From Syntrophales bacterium (GTDB taxonomy: Bacteria; Desulfobacterota; Syntrophia; Syntrophales; UBA2210), in NCBI GenBank assembly GCA_023230565.1, contig JALNXD010000018.1, forward strand, positions 1 to 51,702: a stretch of DNA of 51,702 bases. Reading direction: 5' to 3'. A program made the position numbers and the translations under genes. Below the pieces are notes generated by a model that searched no databases, was not told where the DNA came from, and was given only the letters and a program-made list of their open reading frames with translations. Below, piece by piece: positions 24,507-32,725 of the stretch; within the stretch, counting starts at the first letter, position 1; every line of letters starts with the position of its first letter.

Positions 24507-25373
24507 ATGAAGAATATTCGCGTAGTAATTATAACAGGTCTTTCCGGATCCGGAAAAAGCACTGCCTTGAGAGCACTTGAGGACATAGGATTCTTCTGTG
24601 TCGATAATCTGCCGGTCCTTCTGCTTCCGAAGTTTCTGGATATTCAGGCAGATGTGTCTGGGGAAATCTCAAAAGTAGCGCTGGTGATGGATCTCAGGGA
24701 AAAAAGTTTTCTTGAGAAGTTTGTTCAAACTATCCTGAAATTACAAAGAAAAAAGTACAATATCGAAATACTTTTTCTTGATGCGAGTGAAGAAGCTCTT
24801 CTCCGCCGGTTCAGTGAAACCAGACGCTCTCATCCATTGTCGGAAAAACGCACGGTGCTCGAAAGTATCAAGGTCGAACGGGAGCAACTGGCACAGATAA
24901 AGGAAATGGCTCATAATATCATTGATACCTCTTTTTTTAATGTCCATGAACTGAAGGAAATCGTACAAACGCATTATCTTCACCCGCTCGAAGGAAAGAA
25001 GTTAATTATAAATATCACTTCCTTTGGTTATCGATACGGGCTTCCTCCGGATGCAGATATAGTATTTGATGTAAGATTTCTTCCCAATCCTTATTTTGTC
25101 AAAGATCTGCAAAATTATAACGGCAACGACCAGTCAGTTGACCAGTTCGTTTTCAAATGGGATGAAACAAAACAATTCCTTTCCGAACTCTTGAATATGA
25201 TGTCATTCCTGATTCCTCTTTTTGAAAAAGAGGGAAAGGCATATCTCACGATTTCAATCGGCTGCACTGGCGGAAAACATCGATCAGTGGTCATTGCCAA
25301 TCATCTTGCTGATTTTTTTCTCGAAAAGAAATATACGGTAAATCTCAATCATCGAGATATCAGAAGAAGCTGA
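24507..25373 (+). CDS. rapZ: RapZ/YvcJ-family nucleotide-binding protein
   Basis: P-loop protein of the RapZ family, 288 residues as usual. Walker A is GLSGSGKST at about residues 11-19, followed by ALRALEDIGFFCVDNLP; a Walker B-like segment VALVMDLRE; and the conserved C-terminal block with FGYRYGLP, DIVFDVRFLPNP and GCTGGKHRSV. In E. coli RapZ delivers the small RNA GlmZ for cleavage and senses glucosamine-6-phosphate; in other phyla the role is different or unknown. It is the last gene of the rpoN cluster and converges on the M23 peptidase gene with only 5 bases between stops. Confidence 0.94.
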   Translation: MKNIRVVIITGLSGSGKSTALRALEDIGFFCVDNLPVLLLPKFLDIQADVSGEISKVALVMDLREKSFLEKFVQTILKLQRKKYNIEILFLDASEEALLRRFSETRRSHPLSEKRTVLESIKVEREQLAQIKEMAHNIIDTSFFNVHELKEIVQTHYLHPLEGKKLIINITSFGYRYGLPPDADIVFDVRFLPNPYFVKDLQNYNGNDQSVDQFVFKWDETKQFLSELLNMMSFLIPLFEKEGKAYLTISIGCTGGKHRSVVIANHLADFFLEKKYTVNLNHRDIRRS

Positions 25374-25378
25374 AAAAA

Positions 25379-26737
25379 TTAAATTTTACTTCTGACATTT
25401 CCTGCATGACCGGAAAAGGTGGCCTTCGTAAGTATATTATCTTTAATCCAATGAGTATCCCACCATTCCTGAGGGTTAACGAATTTTTTACCTGCAATTA
25501 TGCCGAAGTGGAGATGATCTCCTCCTGCAAGTCCGGATCTTCCTGATTTTCCGATAATTTGACCCTTTGCAACCGGATCATCCGGATTGACAGCAATTGA
25601 AGATAAATGGGCATAAAAACTGAAAAGTCCAAAGCCGTGATCAATAATCACAGTATTTCCATAAATGCCTATATTCCCGCAATATTTTACGATTCCACTG
25701 TTTGAAGCTTCGACGGGAGCATTAACTGTTGAAGCTAAATCCACGCCAAGGTGGACGCTCGAACTGATATTTTTCCCTTCAAACACATATATTCTCTGAT
25801 CGCCGAAACCGGCCATTGTGGCGGCATTGCTCATACGGAGAAACGCTCCGTCCCACAGCTTGCGAGGTTCACTGTTTTTGCAAATTTCCATTACTTCATT
25901 TGAATTGCGGGTGCGTAGTTTCTCATTGACATGGATGAATATATCGAGAACTGAAGCGTCAGCTTTCAGATCTGGACACAAATTCCTGAATTCGGGCATC
26001 TTTTTTTCCAGAAACGATGTTCCTATGCGCATCGTATCTCTTCTGAACTTTCCGGATCGTATGTGGCAGGGGAGTGATGAAAATACTTCGTTGCCTGCCG
26101 TATCTTTCGCGAAAATACCTATCTTTGAAGCCTTTGCCGATGAGTCGGGCGGCAGAGCGAACAAAACGATATACGTTGGATCAGCATCATCTGTCATTCT
26201 GTATGCGGGGAAAAAGGTATCATCTACTTTTATGCCGTTCTGTACGACGGATTCCGAAATCCGATACACCGCGAGGCATGATCCTCCAGGATTAATGTAA
26301 TGAGATGAACTTACCGGAAATATTTGGGGTGGCGTTGTGTCAATGACAACCTCAATTGTCAAAGAGGAACTATTTTTCCTTAGTGAGTGATCATTTGCGG
26401 AAAATCTGAGAATAGCTTTTCCATCTTCCAAACCTAAAGATGCCGGATCGACGGTTACGACCACATTTTTAAGATGTGTCCCTCGATCAGGAATCAAGAC
26501 TTCAGAAAGTACATGGGGTTTATTTTTTTGAATCAATTCAACAAGAATTTCTCTCACACCCTGTCTTTTATCCCTGCACGCAAAACTGATATCCGTTTTG
26601 GAACCTATATATGCGATATCTTGTCCTATCTGCAAAGAAGGTTTTTCGCCTTCAAGATATGTGTACCATGCCCATGCGCCCGCTCCAATAACCGTGCAGA
26701 CGCCAATCCCGAGAACCCAGCGTGAAAATTTACCCAT
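25379..26737 (-). CDS. Membrane-anchored M23-family metallopeptidase
   Basis: The ATG at 26737-26735 with AGGAG upstream gives 452 residues; the open frame reaches 26902 but the extra part is unlike a protein start. A signal anchor (WVLGIGVCTVIGAGAWAWYTY, about residues 7-27) holds it in the inner membrane. Two beta-rich, Ig-like segments follow (about 30-270), then the LytM/M23 domain with HLGVDLAS (zinc His and Asp), ... and DHLHFGI (HxH). All zinc ligands are present, so it is likely an active peptidoglycan endopeptidase rather than an inactive EnvC-type activator. It has its own promoter and converges on rapZ. Confidence 0.92.
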   Translation of the reverse strand: MGKFSRWVLGIGVCTVIGAGAWAWYTYLEGEKPSLQIGQDIAYIGSKTDISFACRDKRQGVREILVELIQKNKPHVLSEVLIPDRGTHLKNVVVTVDPASLGLEDGKAILRFSANDHSLRKNSSSLTIEVVIDTTPPQIFPVSSSHYINPGGSCLAVYRISESVVQNGIKVDDTFFPAYRMTDDADPTYIVLFALPPDSSAKASKIGIFAKDTAGNEVFSSLPCHIRSGKFRRDTMRIGTSFLEKKMPEFRNLCPDLKADASVLDIFIHVNEKLRTRNSNEVMEICKNSEPRKLWDGAFLRMSNAATMAGFGDQRIYVFEGKNISSSVHLGVDLASTVNAPVEASNSGIVKYCGNIGIYGNTVIIDHGFGLFSFYAHLSSIAVNPDDPVAKGQIIGKSGRSGLAGGDHLHFGIIAGKKFVNPQEWWDTHWIKDNILTKATFSGHAGNVRSKI

Positions 26738-26767
26738 ACTGCTTTTCTCCTTTTTAAAAGTGTTCCT

Positions 26768-26795
26768 ATTATAGAGAACAATTTTTTTTTTGCAA
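26768..26795 (-). promoter_or_regulatory. Sigma-70-type promoter of the M23 peptidase gene
   Basis: On the minus strand: TTGCAA, 16 bases (mostly an A-run), TATAAT (consensus -10). Start near 26761, about 25 bases before the ATG. Confidence 0.6.
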
Positions 26796-27021
26796 ACGGG
26801 GAAAAAGAACAATGGGAAAAAAAGAGTATACCGAATTCGTTCGCACCGAGCTTTATGTCTTATTCCTGCTGTTTTCGCTGCGTTGCCATCGGCGCATCGC
26901 ATGGACGATATTGTGCCCGCAAAGCAGTTGATTCGCAGTCAAACCTCAACTTACTGAATCGGGCAATAAATGAAATGCAGCGTCACTACTTCTTTACTTC
27001 TGTTTTTTTTCAGGTTATATT

Positions 27022-27050
27022 TTGAACCGCTGTTTTTGTACAAATCTAAT
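27022..27050 (+). promoter_or_regulatory. Sigma-70-type promoter of coaBC
   Basis: TTGAAC, 17 bases, TCTAAT (five of six at -10). Start near 27057, about 42 bases before the coaBC ATG. Confidence 0.5.
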
Positions 27051-27098
27051 GAAACCGGATCAAACATGAGTTTCGAGTAGAAAGGATCGGCAGATCTT

Positions 27099-28301
27099 AT
27101 GTTGCATAACATGAACATTGCAGTGGGTGTCACAGGCGGAATTGCTGCATATAAAACGGCTGAACTCGTACGGCTCCTGGTTAAGGACGGAGCGAACGTG
27201 AAAGTGATTATGACGAAGAATGCACAGCAATTTATAACACCTGTCACGCTTGGGACAGTTTCGAATAATCCTGTATATACGGATACGTTTCAAGTGACGG
27301 AGGAAGGTGAAATCGCTCATATTTCTATCGGACAATGGGCGGATATACTGGTGATTGTCCCGGCCACGGCAAATATAATCGGAAAAATCTCATCCGGTAT
27401 TGCCGACGATCTGCTTACTTCCACTATAACAGCCGCAAAAAAACCGGTTCTGATTTGTCCTGCCATGAATACAAATATGTACACAAATCCATTCGTAGAT
27501 GCAAATCTGAGAAAACTGTCTTCATTCGGTTTCCTGATTATGGAACCTGACATCGGCGGGCTTGCATGTAAAACTGAGGGACCGGGAAGGCTTCCTCCTG
27601 TTGAGGATATTGTGGAGGAAATCAGGGGTATCCTCACCAAAAAAGATCTGCGGGGATTCAGAATTTTAGTGACTGCGGGCCCGACACAAGAACCTCTTGA
27701 TCCGGTGAGGTATATAACAAATCATTCTTCCGGAAAAATGGGATATGCTCTTGCGGTAATGGCAAAAAGGAGAGGTGCCGAGGTGACACTTGTCAGTGGC
27801 CCCACCACGCTTGATATCCCTCGCGGCATTAATTTGATTCAGGTTCAAAGTGCGTTACAAATGAGAGATGCTGTGATGGCACACCTGTCGCAGGTAGATG
27901 TGGTCATCAAATCTGCGGCTGTATCCGATTACCGGCCGGCCTCTTATTCATCCTCAAAAATAAAAAAAGAAAAAGGTCCTTTATCTGTAAGTCTGGAAAG
28001 AAATCCGGATATAATTTCCGAAATAGGAAAAAAGAAGGGGAACATAGTACTCGTAGGTTTTGCAATGGAAACCGATGACCTGGTTGATAATGCGAAAAAA
28101 AAGATGGAATTGAAATCTATGGATCTAATTGTTGCCAATGACCTCAACACACCAGGGTCAGGATTTAAAAGCGATACGAATATCGTGACATTAATTGCTA
28201 GAAGCGGTGCAGTGGAAGAATTACCTAAAATGGGCAAGAATGAAGTGGCGGATAAGATACTGGATAGAGTGTATGAACTGCTTCAAAAAAAATCTTTATA
28301 G
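27099..28301 (+). CDS. coaBC: Bifunctional phosphopantothenoylcysteine decarboxylase / phosphopantothenate-cysteine ligase
   Basis: Two steps of coenzyme A synthesis: CoaB joins cysteine to 4'-phosphopantothenate and CoaC decarboxylates the product. 400 residues, normal. The N-terminal flavoprotein half (1-185) has VGVTGGIAAYKTAELVR, TANIIGKISSGIADDLL and the catalytic-loop motif CPAMNTNMYTNP; the C-terminal CTP-dependent ligase half starts about 190 with VTAGPTQEPLDPVRYITN and SSGKMGYALA, and has IKSAAVSDYRP and LVGFAMET. Initiation may be at the ATG at 27099 or three codons later at 27108. Confidence 0.96.
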   Translation: MLHNMNIAVGVTGGIAAYKTAELVRLLVKDGANVKVIMTKNAQQFITPVTLGTVSNNPVYTDTFQVTEEGEIAHISIGQWADILVIVPATANIIGKISSGIADDLLTSTITAAKKPVLICPAMNTNMYTNPFVDANLRKLSSFGFLIMEPDIGGLACKTEGPGRLPPVEDIVEEIRGILTKKDLRGFRILVTAGPTQEPLDPVRYITNHSSGKMGYALAVMAKRRGAEVTLVSGPTTLDIPRGINLIQVQSALQMRDAVMAHLSQVDVVIKSAAVSDYRPASYSSSKIKKEKGPLSVSLERNPDIISEIGKKKGNIVLVGFAMETDDLVDNAKKKMELKSMDLIVANDLNTPGSGFKSDTNIVTLIARSGAVEELPKMGKNEVADKILDRVYELLQKKSL

Positions 28302-28461
28302 GGAGGTCTTTGGAGCGAAACAGATTAAAGATCTTGGATTTTTCGGACCGATTCCACTGAATCAAGAAAATGCTTTTAGATGTGTTATGTATCGTATACA
28401 TGAGAGACAGGAAAGAATTCGGTGTATCGGAATGCCGAAAAGGGTATAAAGGGTTAGTACC

Positions 28462-29202
28462 ATGAAATATGACGCATCAGGCAGGCAAGATCTTCTTGAG
28501 CTCGTAAGAGCGATAAAGCGAACGGTAATCGAAACGCAGGGAAATGCCTTTTCTGCCGATTCTGACAGGCCGATGGCAGAGAAAAATATATTGAAGCCCA
28601 TTCCAGCAGGCAACCGGAATTCTGAAATCCGGTCAAATTTCATTCACGAATCTCTTTCCGATATCAAAAACAAATTGGGGGATTGTTCGCGTTGCGGCCT
28701 TTACCAGAGTAGAAGAAATATTGTTTTCGGTGAAGGCAGTCCACGCGCAGAACTTGTATTTGTCGGCGAAGCGCCGGGCGAACAGGAAGATTTGCAAGGC
28801 AAACCATTTGTAGGCCGTGCCGGCGGATTATTGACAAAGATCATTGAAGCCATGGGGTTTAGCCGAAACGAAGTGTATATTTGTAATATTCTGAAATGCC
28901 GTCCGCCTGGCAATAGAAATCCTAAGCCCGATGAGATAAAGGCATGTGAGCCATTTCTCATTTCGCAACTTGAAGCGATACAGCCGAAAATAATATGCGC
29001 ACTTGGAAGTTTTGCAGCCAAAACGCTTTTGAAAAAAGAATCGCCGATTACAGTCTTGAGAGGCAAATTGCATCCTTACCGGGGAATCTATCTTATGCCG
29101 ACGTATCATCCGGCATACCTTCTCAGGAATCCGGGTGCAAAGAGGCAGGTGTGGGATGATATGAAAATCATAATGAAATATCTATCTGATGGCCGGAATT
29201 GA
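28462..29202 (+). CDS. Family 4 (type 4) uracil-DNA glycosylase
   Basis: Iron-sulphur uracil-DNA glycosylase, removing uracil from DNA. 246 residues. After a poorly conserved N-terminal tail of about 70 residues the core shows CSRCGLYQSR (two cluster Cys), the catalytic motif GEAPGEQEDLQGKPFVG, CNILKCRPP and EIKACEPFL (the remaining Cys), LGSFAAKTLL, and the C-terminal motif PTYHPAYLLRNP. All four presumed 4Fe-4S ligands are present. The N-terminal extension resembles those of SPO1-type homologues. It precedes nfeD by 52 bases. Confidence 0.94.
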   Translation: MKYDASGRQDLLELVRAIKRTVIETQGNAFSADSDRPMAEKNILKPIPAGNRNSEIRSNFIHESLSDIKNKLGDCSRCGLYQSRRNIVFGEGSPRAELVFVGEAPGEQEDLQGKPFVGRAGGLLTKIIEAMGFSRNEVYICNILKCRPPGNRNPKPDEIKACEPFLISQLEAIQPKIICALGSFAAKTLLKKESPITVLRGKLHPYRGIYLMPTYHPAYLLRNPGAKRQVWDDMKIIMKYLSDGRN

Positions 29203-29254
29203 TATTGGAGAAGCCTCAAAGCGGATTTTAAAACAGGATGGGGGAACCCTTCAT

Positions 29255-30553
29255 ATGAAATATAAGCTTTTTTGCGCGATTTTTCTTCTATATGGCATCG
29301 TTTTTTGTGCCGGCCCGGTACAAGGTGCCTCCGAAGGGCCGGTTTTCGACGTAATTACTGTAGATAGCGCGATAACTCCCGCAATCGCCGAATATATTGA
29401 GATGTGTATAGATGACGTTGAACTTGGAAGTGGCGGATTGATTATCCTTCTGGATACGCCAGGAGGGCTCGATACTTCAATGAGAGACATTGTGAAAAAA
29501 ATTCTCAATGCCCCTGTTCCTGTAATTGTGTTTGTGTATCCCCCGGGAGCTCGTGCCGCGTCTGCCGGTGTATTGATTACCATGGCCGCTCATATTGCAG
29601 CAATGTCACCCGGTACGAATATTGGTGCTGCCCATCCTGTTGCGGTAGGTTTCGGAGGCAAAATGGATGATACAATGGCGGAAAAAGTGGAAAATGATGC
29701 AGTTGCGTATGCCGTCGGTATTGCGGAGAAAAGACAGCGAAACGTTGAGTGGGCAGCGCAGGCTGTCAGGAAAAGCGTATCCATTACAGCAGAAGAGGCT
29801 CTGAAGAAGAAAGTTATTGATGTGGTCGCAGAAAATATTTCCGAACTGCTCTCACAGATAGATGGCAAAAAGGTTTTCACCTCTTCAGGTCCCGTGACGC
29901 TGAGTACCAAATCGGCAATAATAAATGAAAGAAAGATGGGATTGCGGGAAAGAATATTAACATCCTTGAGCAATCCGAATATTGCATACTTGCTTCTCCT
30001 GATCGGGCTCGCCGGTCTCTATTTTGAATTTTCTAATCCCGGTGCCATATTGCCCGGAGTTGTCGGAGCCATATCCCTGATTCTTGCTTTTTTTGCGATG
30101 CAGACGTTGCCTGTAAATTATGCCGGTATTCTGCTGATTATTTTTGCTGTAGTTCTTTTTATTGCAGAGATTAAAATTATAAGTCACGGTCTTTTGACTG
30201 TAGCCGGTATTATCTCCCTGGTGCTCGGATCGCTTTTGCTCTTTAGTTCAGCAGCGCCGGTTTTTCAGATCTCATTGGGAGTAATGATTCCGGCGATCGT
30301 GGTGATCAGCGCCTTTTTTGCAGGAGTTATTTTGCTGGCGGTAAGGGCTCAAGTCAGGCATCCCGCCACGGGAGAGGAGGGAATGATCGGCCAAACGGGG
30401 AAAACTATTACACCGGTACATGAAGACGGAAAAATTTTCATTAAAGGGGAGTATTGGAATGCCTGCAGTCGCACGCCAATAGAAAAAGGAGAGACAGTCC
30501 GGGTTGTAAGGATACGGGGGCTTATACTGGAAGTGGAACAATTCTCGCAATAA
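29255..30553 (+). CDS. NfeD-family membrane serine protease (ClpP-like plus NfeD domain)
   Basis: Long NfeD protein, 432 residues from the ATG at 29255 (the open frame to 29189 adds a non-signal-like N-terminus). A signal peptide (MKYKLFCAIFLLYGIVFCAG) leads a ClpP-like serine protease domain (about 30-220) with LDTPGGLDTSM, PPGARAASAGVLI (nucleophile Ser after AA) and AHIAAMSPGTNIGAAHPV; Lys as base is probably in EKRQRN. Then four to five transmembrane helices (about 250-370) and a C-terminal OB-fold NfeD domain (GEEGMIGQTG to GLILEVEQ). Known partners are stomatin-type membrane proteins, whose C-terminus it cuts; here the next gene is exactly that. Confidence 0.93.
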   Translation: MKYKLFCAIFLLYGIVFCAGPVQGASEGPVFDVITVDSAITPAIAEYIEMCIDDVELGSGGLIILLDTPGGLDTSMRDIVKKILNAPVPVIVFVYPPGARAASAGVLITMAAHIAAMSPGTNIGAAHPVAVGFGGKMDDTMAEKVENDAVAYAVGIAEKRQRNVEWAAQAVRKSVSITAEEALKKKVIDVVAENISELLSQIDGKKVFTSSGPVTLSTKSAIINERKMGLRERILTSLSNPNIAYLLLLIGLAGLYFEFSNPGAILPGVVGAISLILAFFAMQTLPVNYAGILLIIFAVVLFIAEIKIISHGLLTVAGIISLVLGSLLLFSSAAPVFQISLGVMIPAIVVISAFFAGVILLAVRAQVRHPATGEEGMIGQTGKTITPVHEDGKIFIKGEYWNACSRTPIEKGETVRVVRIRGLILEVEQFSQ

Positions 30554-30643
30554 ATTGTGTAAATCTGTAAATATTATTTGAAATGAAATCGGTCGCAGTA
30601 TACAAAAAGAGGCATAACGGCGTCTTAAAAAGGAGGACAGATC

Positions 30644-31399
30644 ATGCTGTATCCAACAATAACAATTGTGGTTTTGGTCATTTTGTTTTTGGCGTCAGCA
30701 ATTCGTATTCTTAATGAGTATGAACGTGGTGTAATATTCCGTCTTGGAAGAGTCATCGACACAAAGGGCCCGGGGCTGATAATTCTTATCCCGATAATTG
30801 ACCGTATGGTAAAAATAGATATGAGAATCATTACTATGGATGTGCCGCCACAGGATGTTATAACCCGTGATAATGTTTCCATTAAAGTCAATGCCGTCGT
30901 ATATTTCAGAGTTATGTCGGCGAATGCCGCAGTGGTTGAAGTTGAAAATTTTCTTTATGCGACATCACAACTCTCACAGACAACGCTGCGAAGTGTCTGC
31001 GGGCAGGTAGACCTTGATGAAATTCTGTCAGAGAGAGAAAAAATAAATTCTCATTTGCAGGAAATACTTGACAGGAGCACTGATCCATGGGGAATAAAGG
31101 TGACAACTGTTGAAGTAAAACATATAGATCTTCCCCAGGAGATGCAAAGGGCGATGGCAAAACAGGCCGAAGCCGAGCGGGAGAGGCGTGCAAAAGTGAT
31201 TAATGCCGAGGGCGAATTTCAGGCGGCTCAGAGGCTGGCCGAAGCGGGTGCTCTCATTGCGCGCGAACCCATTGCATTGCAGTTAAGATATCTGCAGACA
31301 TTGACGGTTGTTGCGGCAGAAAATAATTCTACGACATTGTTCCCCATACCAATTGATCTTTTAAAACCGTTCCAAAAATTGGCGGAAAATAAAGAATGA
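30644..31399 (+). CDS. Slipin/stomatin-like SPFH-domain membrane protein
   Basis: 251 residues: an N-terminal hydrophobic hairpin (about residues 4-22), then an SPFH/band-7 domain (ILNEYERGVIFRLGRV, GLIILIPIIDRMVKIDMR, VPPQDVITRDNVSIKVNAVV) and a C-terminal coiled coil (QAEAERERRAKVINAEGEFQAA). It is the stomatin partner of the upstream NfeD protease; such pairs are thought to organise membrane microdomains and quality control. AAAGGAGGAC ribosome binding site 8 bases before ATG. Good match to the prokaryotic slipin family in length and sequence. Confidence 0.93.
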   Translation: MLYPTITIVVLVILFLASAIRILNEYERGVIFRLGRVIDTKGPGLIILIPIIDRMVKIDMRIITMDVPPQDVITRDNVSIKVNAVVYFRVMSANAAVVEVENFLYATSQLSQTTLRSVCGQVDLDEILSEREKINSHLQEILDRSTDPWGIKVTTVEVKHIDLPQEMQRAMAKQAEAERERRAKVINAEGEFQAAQRLAEAGALIAREPIALQLRYLQTLTVVAAENNSTTLFPIPIDLLKPFQKLAENKE

Positions 31400-31571
31400 C
31401 GATGCAGGGAAATTCGTTTTCGTATTTTTTCGTCATTTTGAGCTTGATGTGCTGAATCCAGCACAAACGCACGCAGTATGCCCTACTGTAATGATTCGCA
31501 ATAAACACATCATGAAAAGTTGTGCATCACAACTGCAGATGCAATTCGAGAAACAGGAAAAGGAGAATGAA

Positions 31572-31937
31572 GTGGAAGTCCAGGAGAGAAAAATAAAAAT
31601 AACAGGGGCCTTGATTTTAATTGTTCTGGGGATTCTGATAATTCTGAATACTATGGGAGTATACGAATTTTCCAAAAGCTGGCCCATTCTCTTGATTGTT
31701 GTCGCTATAGCGACACTTACAAGAAAAAGCCGGGATCTGGGCGGCTGGTTCATAGGGATAGTTGGTGTCCTTTTTTTTATTATTAAAAATTTCTATGATC
31801 AAATTGAAAATGCTGTAGCCTATATTTTCCCCATCCTGCTCATACTTTTAGGTGCCTATCTGATTGCAGAACAAGTGAAACGACATAAGACGCTCCAGAG
31901 AGAGGATAAAGAGAGAATCGAAAAAAGAGATGGATAA
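31572..31937 (+). CDS. Small four-helix membrane protein (LiaF/DUF5668-like transmembrane region)
   Basis: The frame opens at 31449, but AAAAGGAG about 7 bases before the GTG at 31572 marks the likelier start, giving 121 residues. Short hydrophilic N-terminus (VEVQERKIK), then four hydrophobic segments: ITGALILIVLGILIIL, WPILLIVVAIATL, WFIGIVGVLFFII and AYIFPILLILLGAYLI, and a charged C-terminal tail. The pattern resembles the transmembrane part of LiaF and DUF5668 proteins. Function unknown; it overlaps the next gene by 8 bases and follows the NfeD-slipin pair, so a membrane-stress role is possible but only inferred. Confidence 0.72.
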   Translation: MEVQERKIKITGALILIVLGILIILNTMGVYEFSKSWPILLIVVAIATLTRKSRDLGGWFIGIVGVLFFIIKNFYDQIENAVAYIFPILLILLGAYLIAEQVKRHKTLQREDKERIEKRDG

Positions 31938-32589
31938 AAAATTAGTAATTTGTGATTTTGACGGGACGATGAGCCCCAAGGATATGGGATACAGAGTCCT
32001 AAAGCATTTTGCATCGAACGGCGACTGGGAATCGATAAGCAAAGCGTATGAAGCGGGAATCATCGGTTCTCAGGAAGCATATCGTAAAGCCTCATCACTG
32101 TATGGTAATGTAACGAAAGAGGAAATGATCAGGTATGTGGAATCTCAAGGTGAAATTGACCCCTTTTTCCCGGAGTTTTATACACTTTGTACCTCAAAGA
32201 AATGTGATGTAAAAATCGTATCAGACGGTCTTGATTTTTATATCCATACTCTTTTAAAAAAATACGGGCTGGATATTGAATATTATGCCAATAGCGCATG
32301 CTTCAACTCTGATAAAACGCTTTCGATAGAGTTCCCTCACAAGAATATCGAATGTAACTTGTGCGGGAACTGTAAAAGTACTATTTTACGCAATTTCCGG
32401 AAATGTTATGACCTGATAATTTATATTGGTGATGGATATTCAGATATTTGCCCTGCCCAAAATGCTGATCTGGTATTTGCCAAAGAAGTTCTTTACGAGA
32501 AACTGAAAGCAAAAGGTAAAAAGTGCGTGTATTTTAAAAATTTCACTAACATATATAAGTACTTCCGTACCAATACCATCCTTGATTGA
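31930..32589 (+). CDS. HAD-superfamily phosphatase, MtnX/SerB-like
   Basis: 219 residues. HAD motif I is VICDFDGTMSPKD (nucleophile and acid Asp), motif II is KIVSDGLDFYI, and motif III is IYIGDGYSDICPA. The helical cap and size fit the subfamily containing phosphoserine phosphatase and MtnX (2-hydroxy-3-keto-5-methylthiopentenyl-1-phosphate phosphatase). A Cys cluster (ECNLCGNCK, C-x2-C-x2-C) sits in the region where MtnX-like enzymes have a conserved NCK. No methionine-salvage gene is nearby, so the substrate is open. Translationally coupled (8-base overlap) to the upstream membrane protein. Confidence 0.87.
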   Translation: MDKKLVICDFDGTMSPKDMGYRVLKHFASNGDWESISKAYEAGIIGSQEAYRKASSLYGNVTKEEMIRYVESQGEIDPFFPEFYTLCTSKKCDVKIVSDGLDFYIHTLLKKYGLDIEYYANSACFNSDKTLSIEFPHKNIECNLCGNCKSTILRNFRKCYDLIIYIGDGYSDICPAQNADLVFAKEVLYEKLKAKGKKCVYFKNFTNIYKYFRTNTILD

Positions 32590-32725
32590 TTTAGAAAGGA
32601 GAAATAAGAAAATTCCAGCGCATGGAAGAGCTGCTGCCGTAATTCATGCGAAAATAGAAACGGCTGGTTAGTTTTTAATTTTATGTGATACCTGGGCTCA
32701 AGTTCATACCGGAAAAGGGGGGTAT

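Larger units (their letters stand above)
26738..27098. other. Divergent spacer between the M23 peptidase gene and coaBC
   Basis: 361 bases with no gene. It carries a promoter on each strand (26768-26795 leftward, 27022-27050 rightward). The middle part (26830-26990) contains nothing I recognise. Confidence 0.5.

Noticed and set aside
28195..28449. 84-codon plus-strand frame at the coaBC end and in the gap before the glycosylase
   Set aside because: Starts inside coaBC in another frame and has no ribosome binding site or recognisable feature.
32590..32725. Possible leader or riboswitch before the antiporter gene
   Set aside because: Only 136 bases, no conserved fold recognised.
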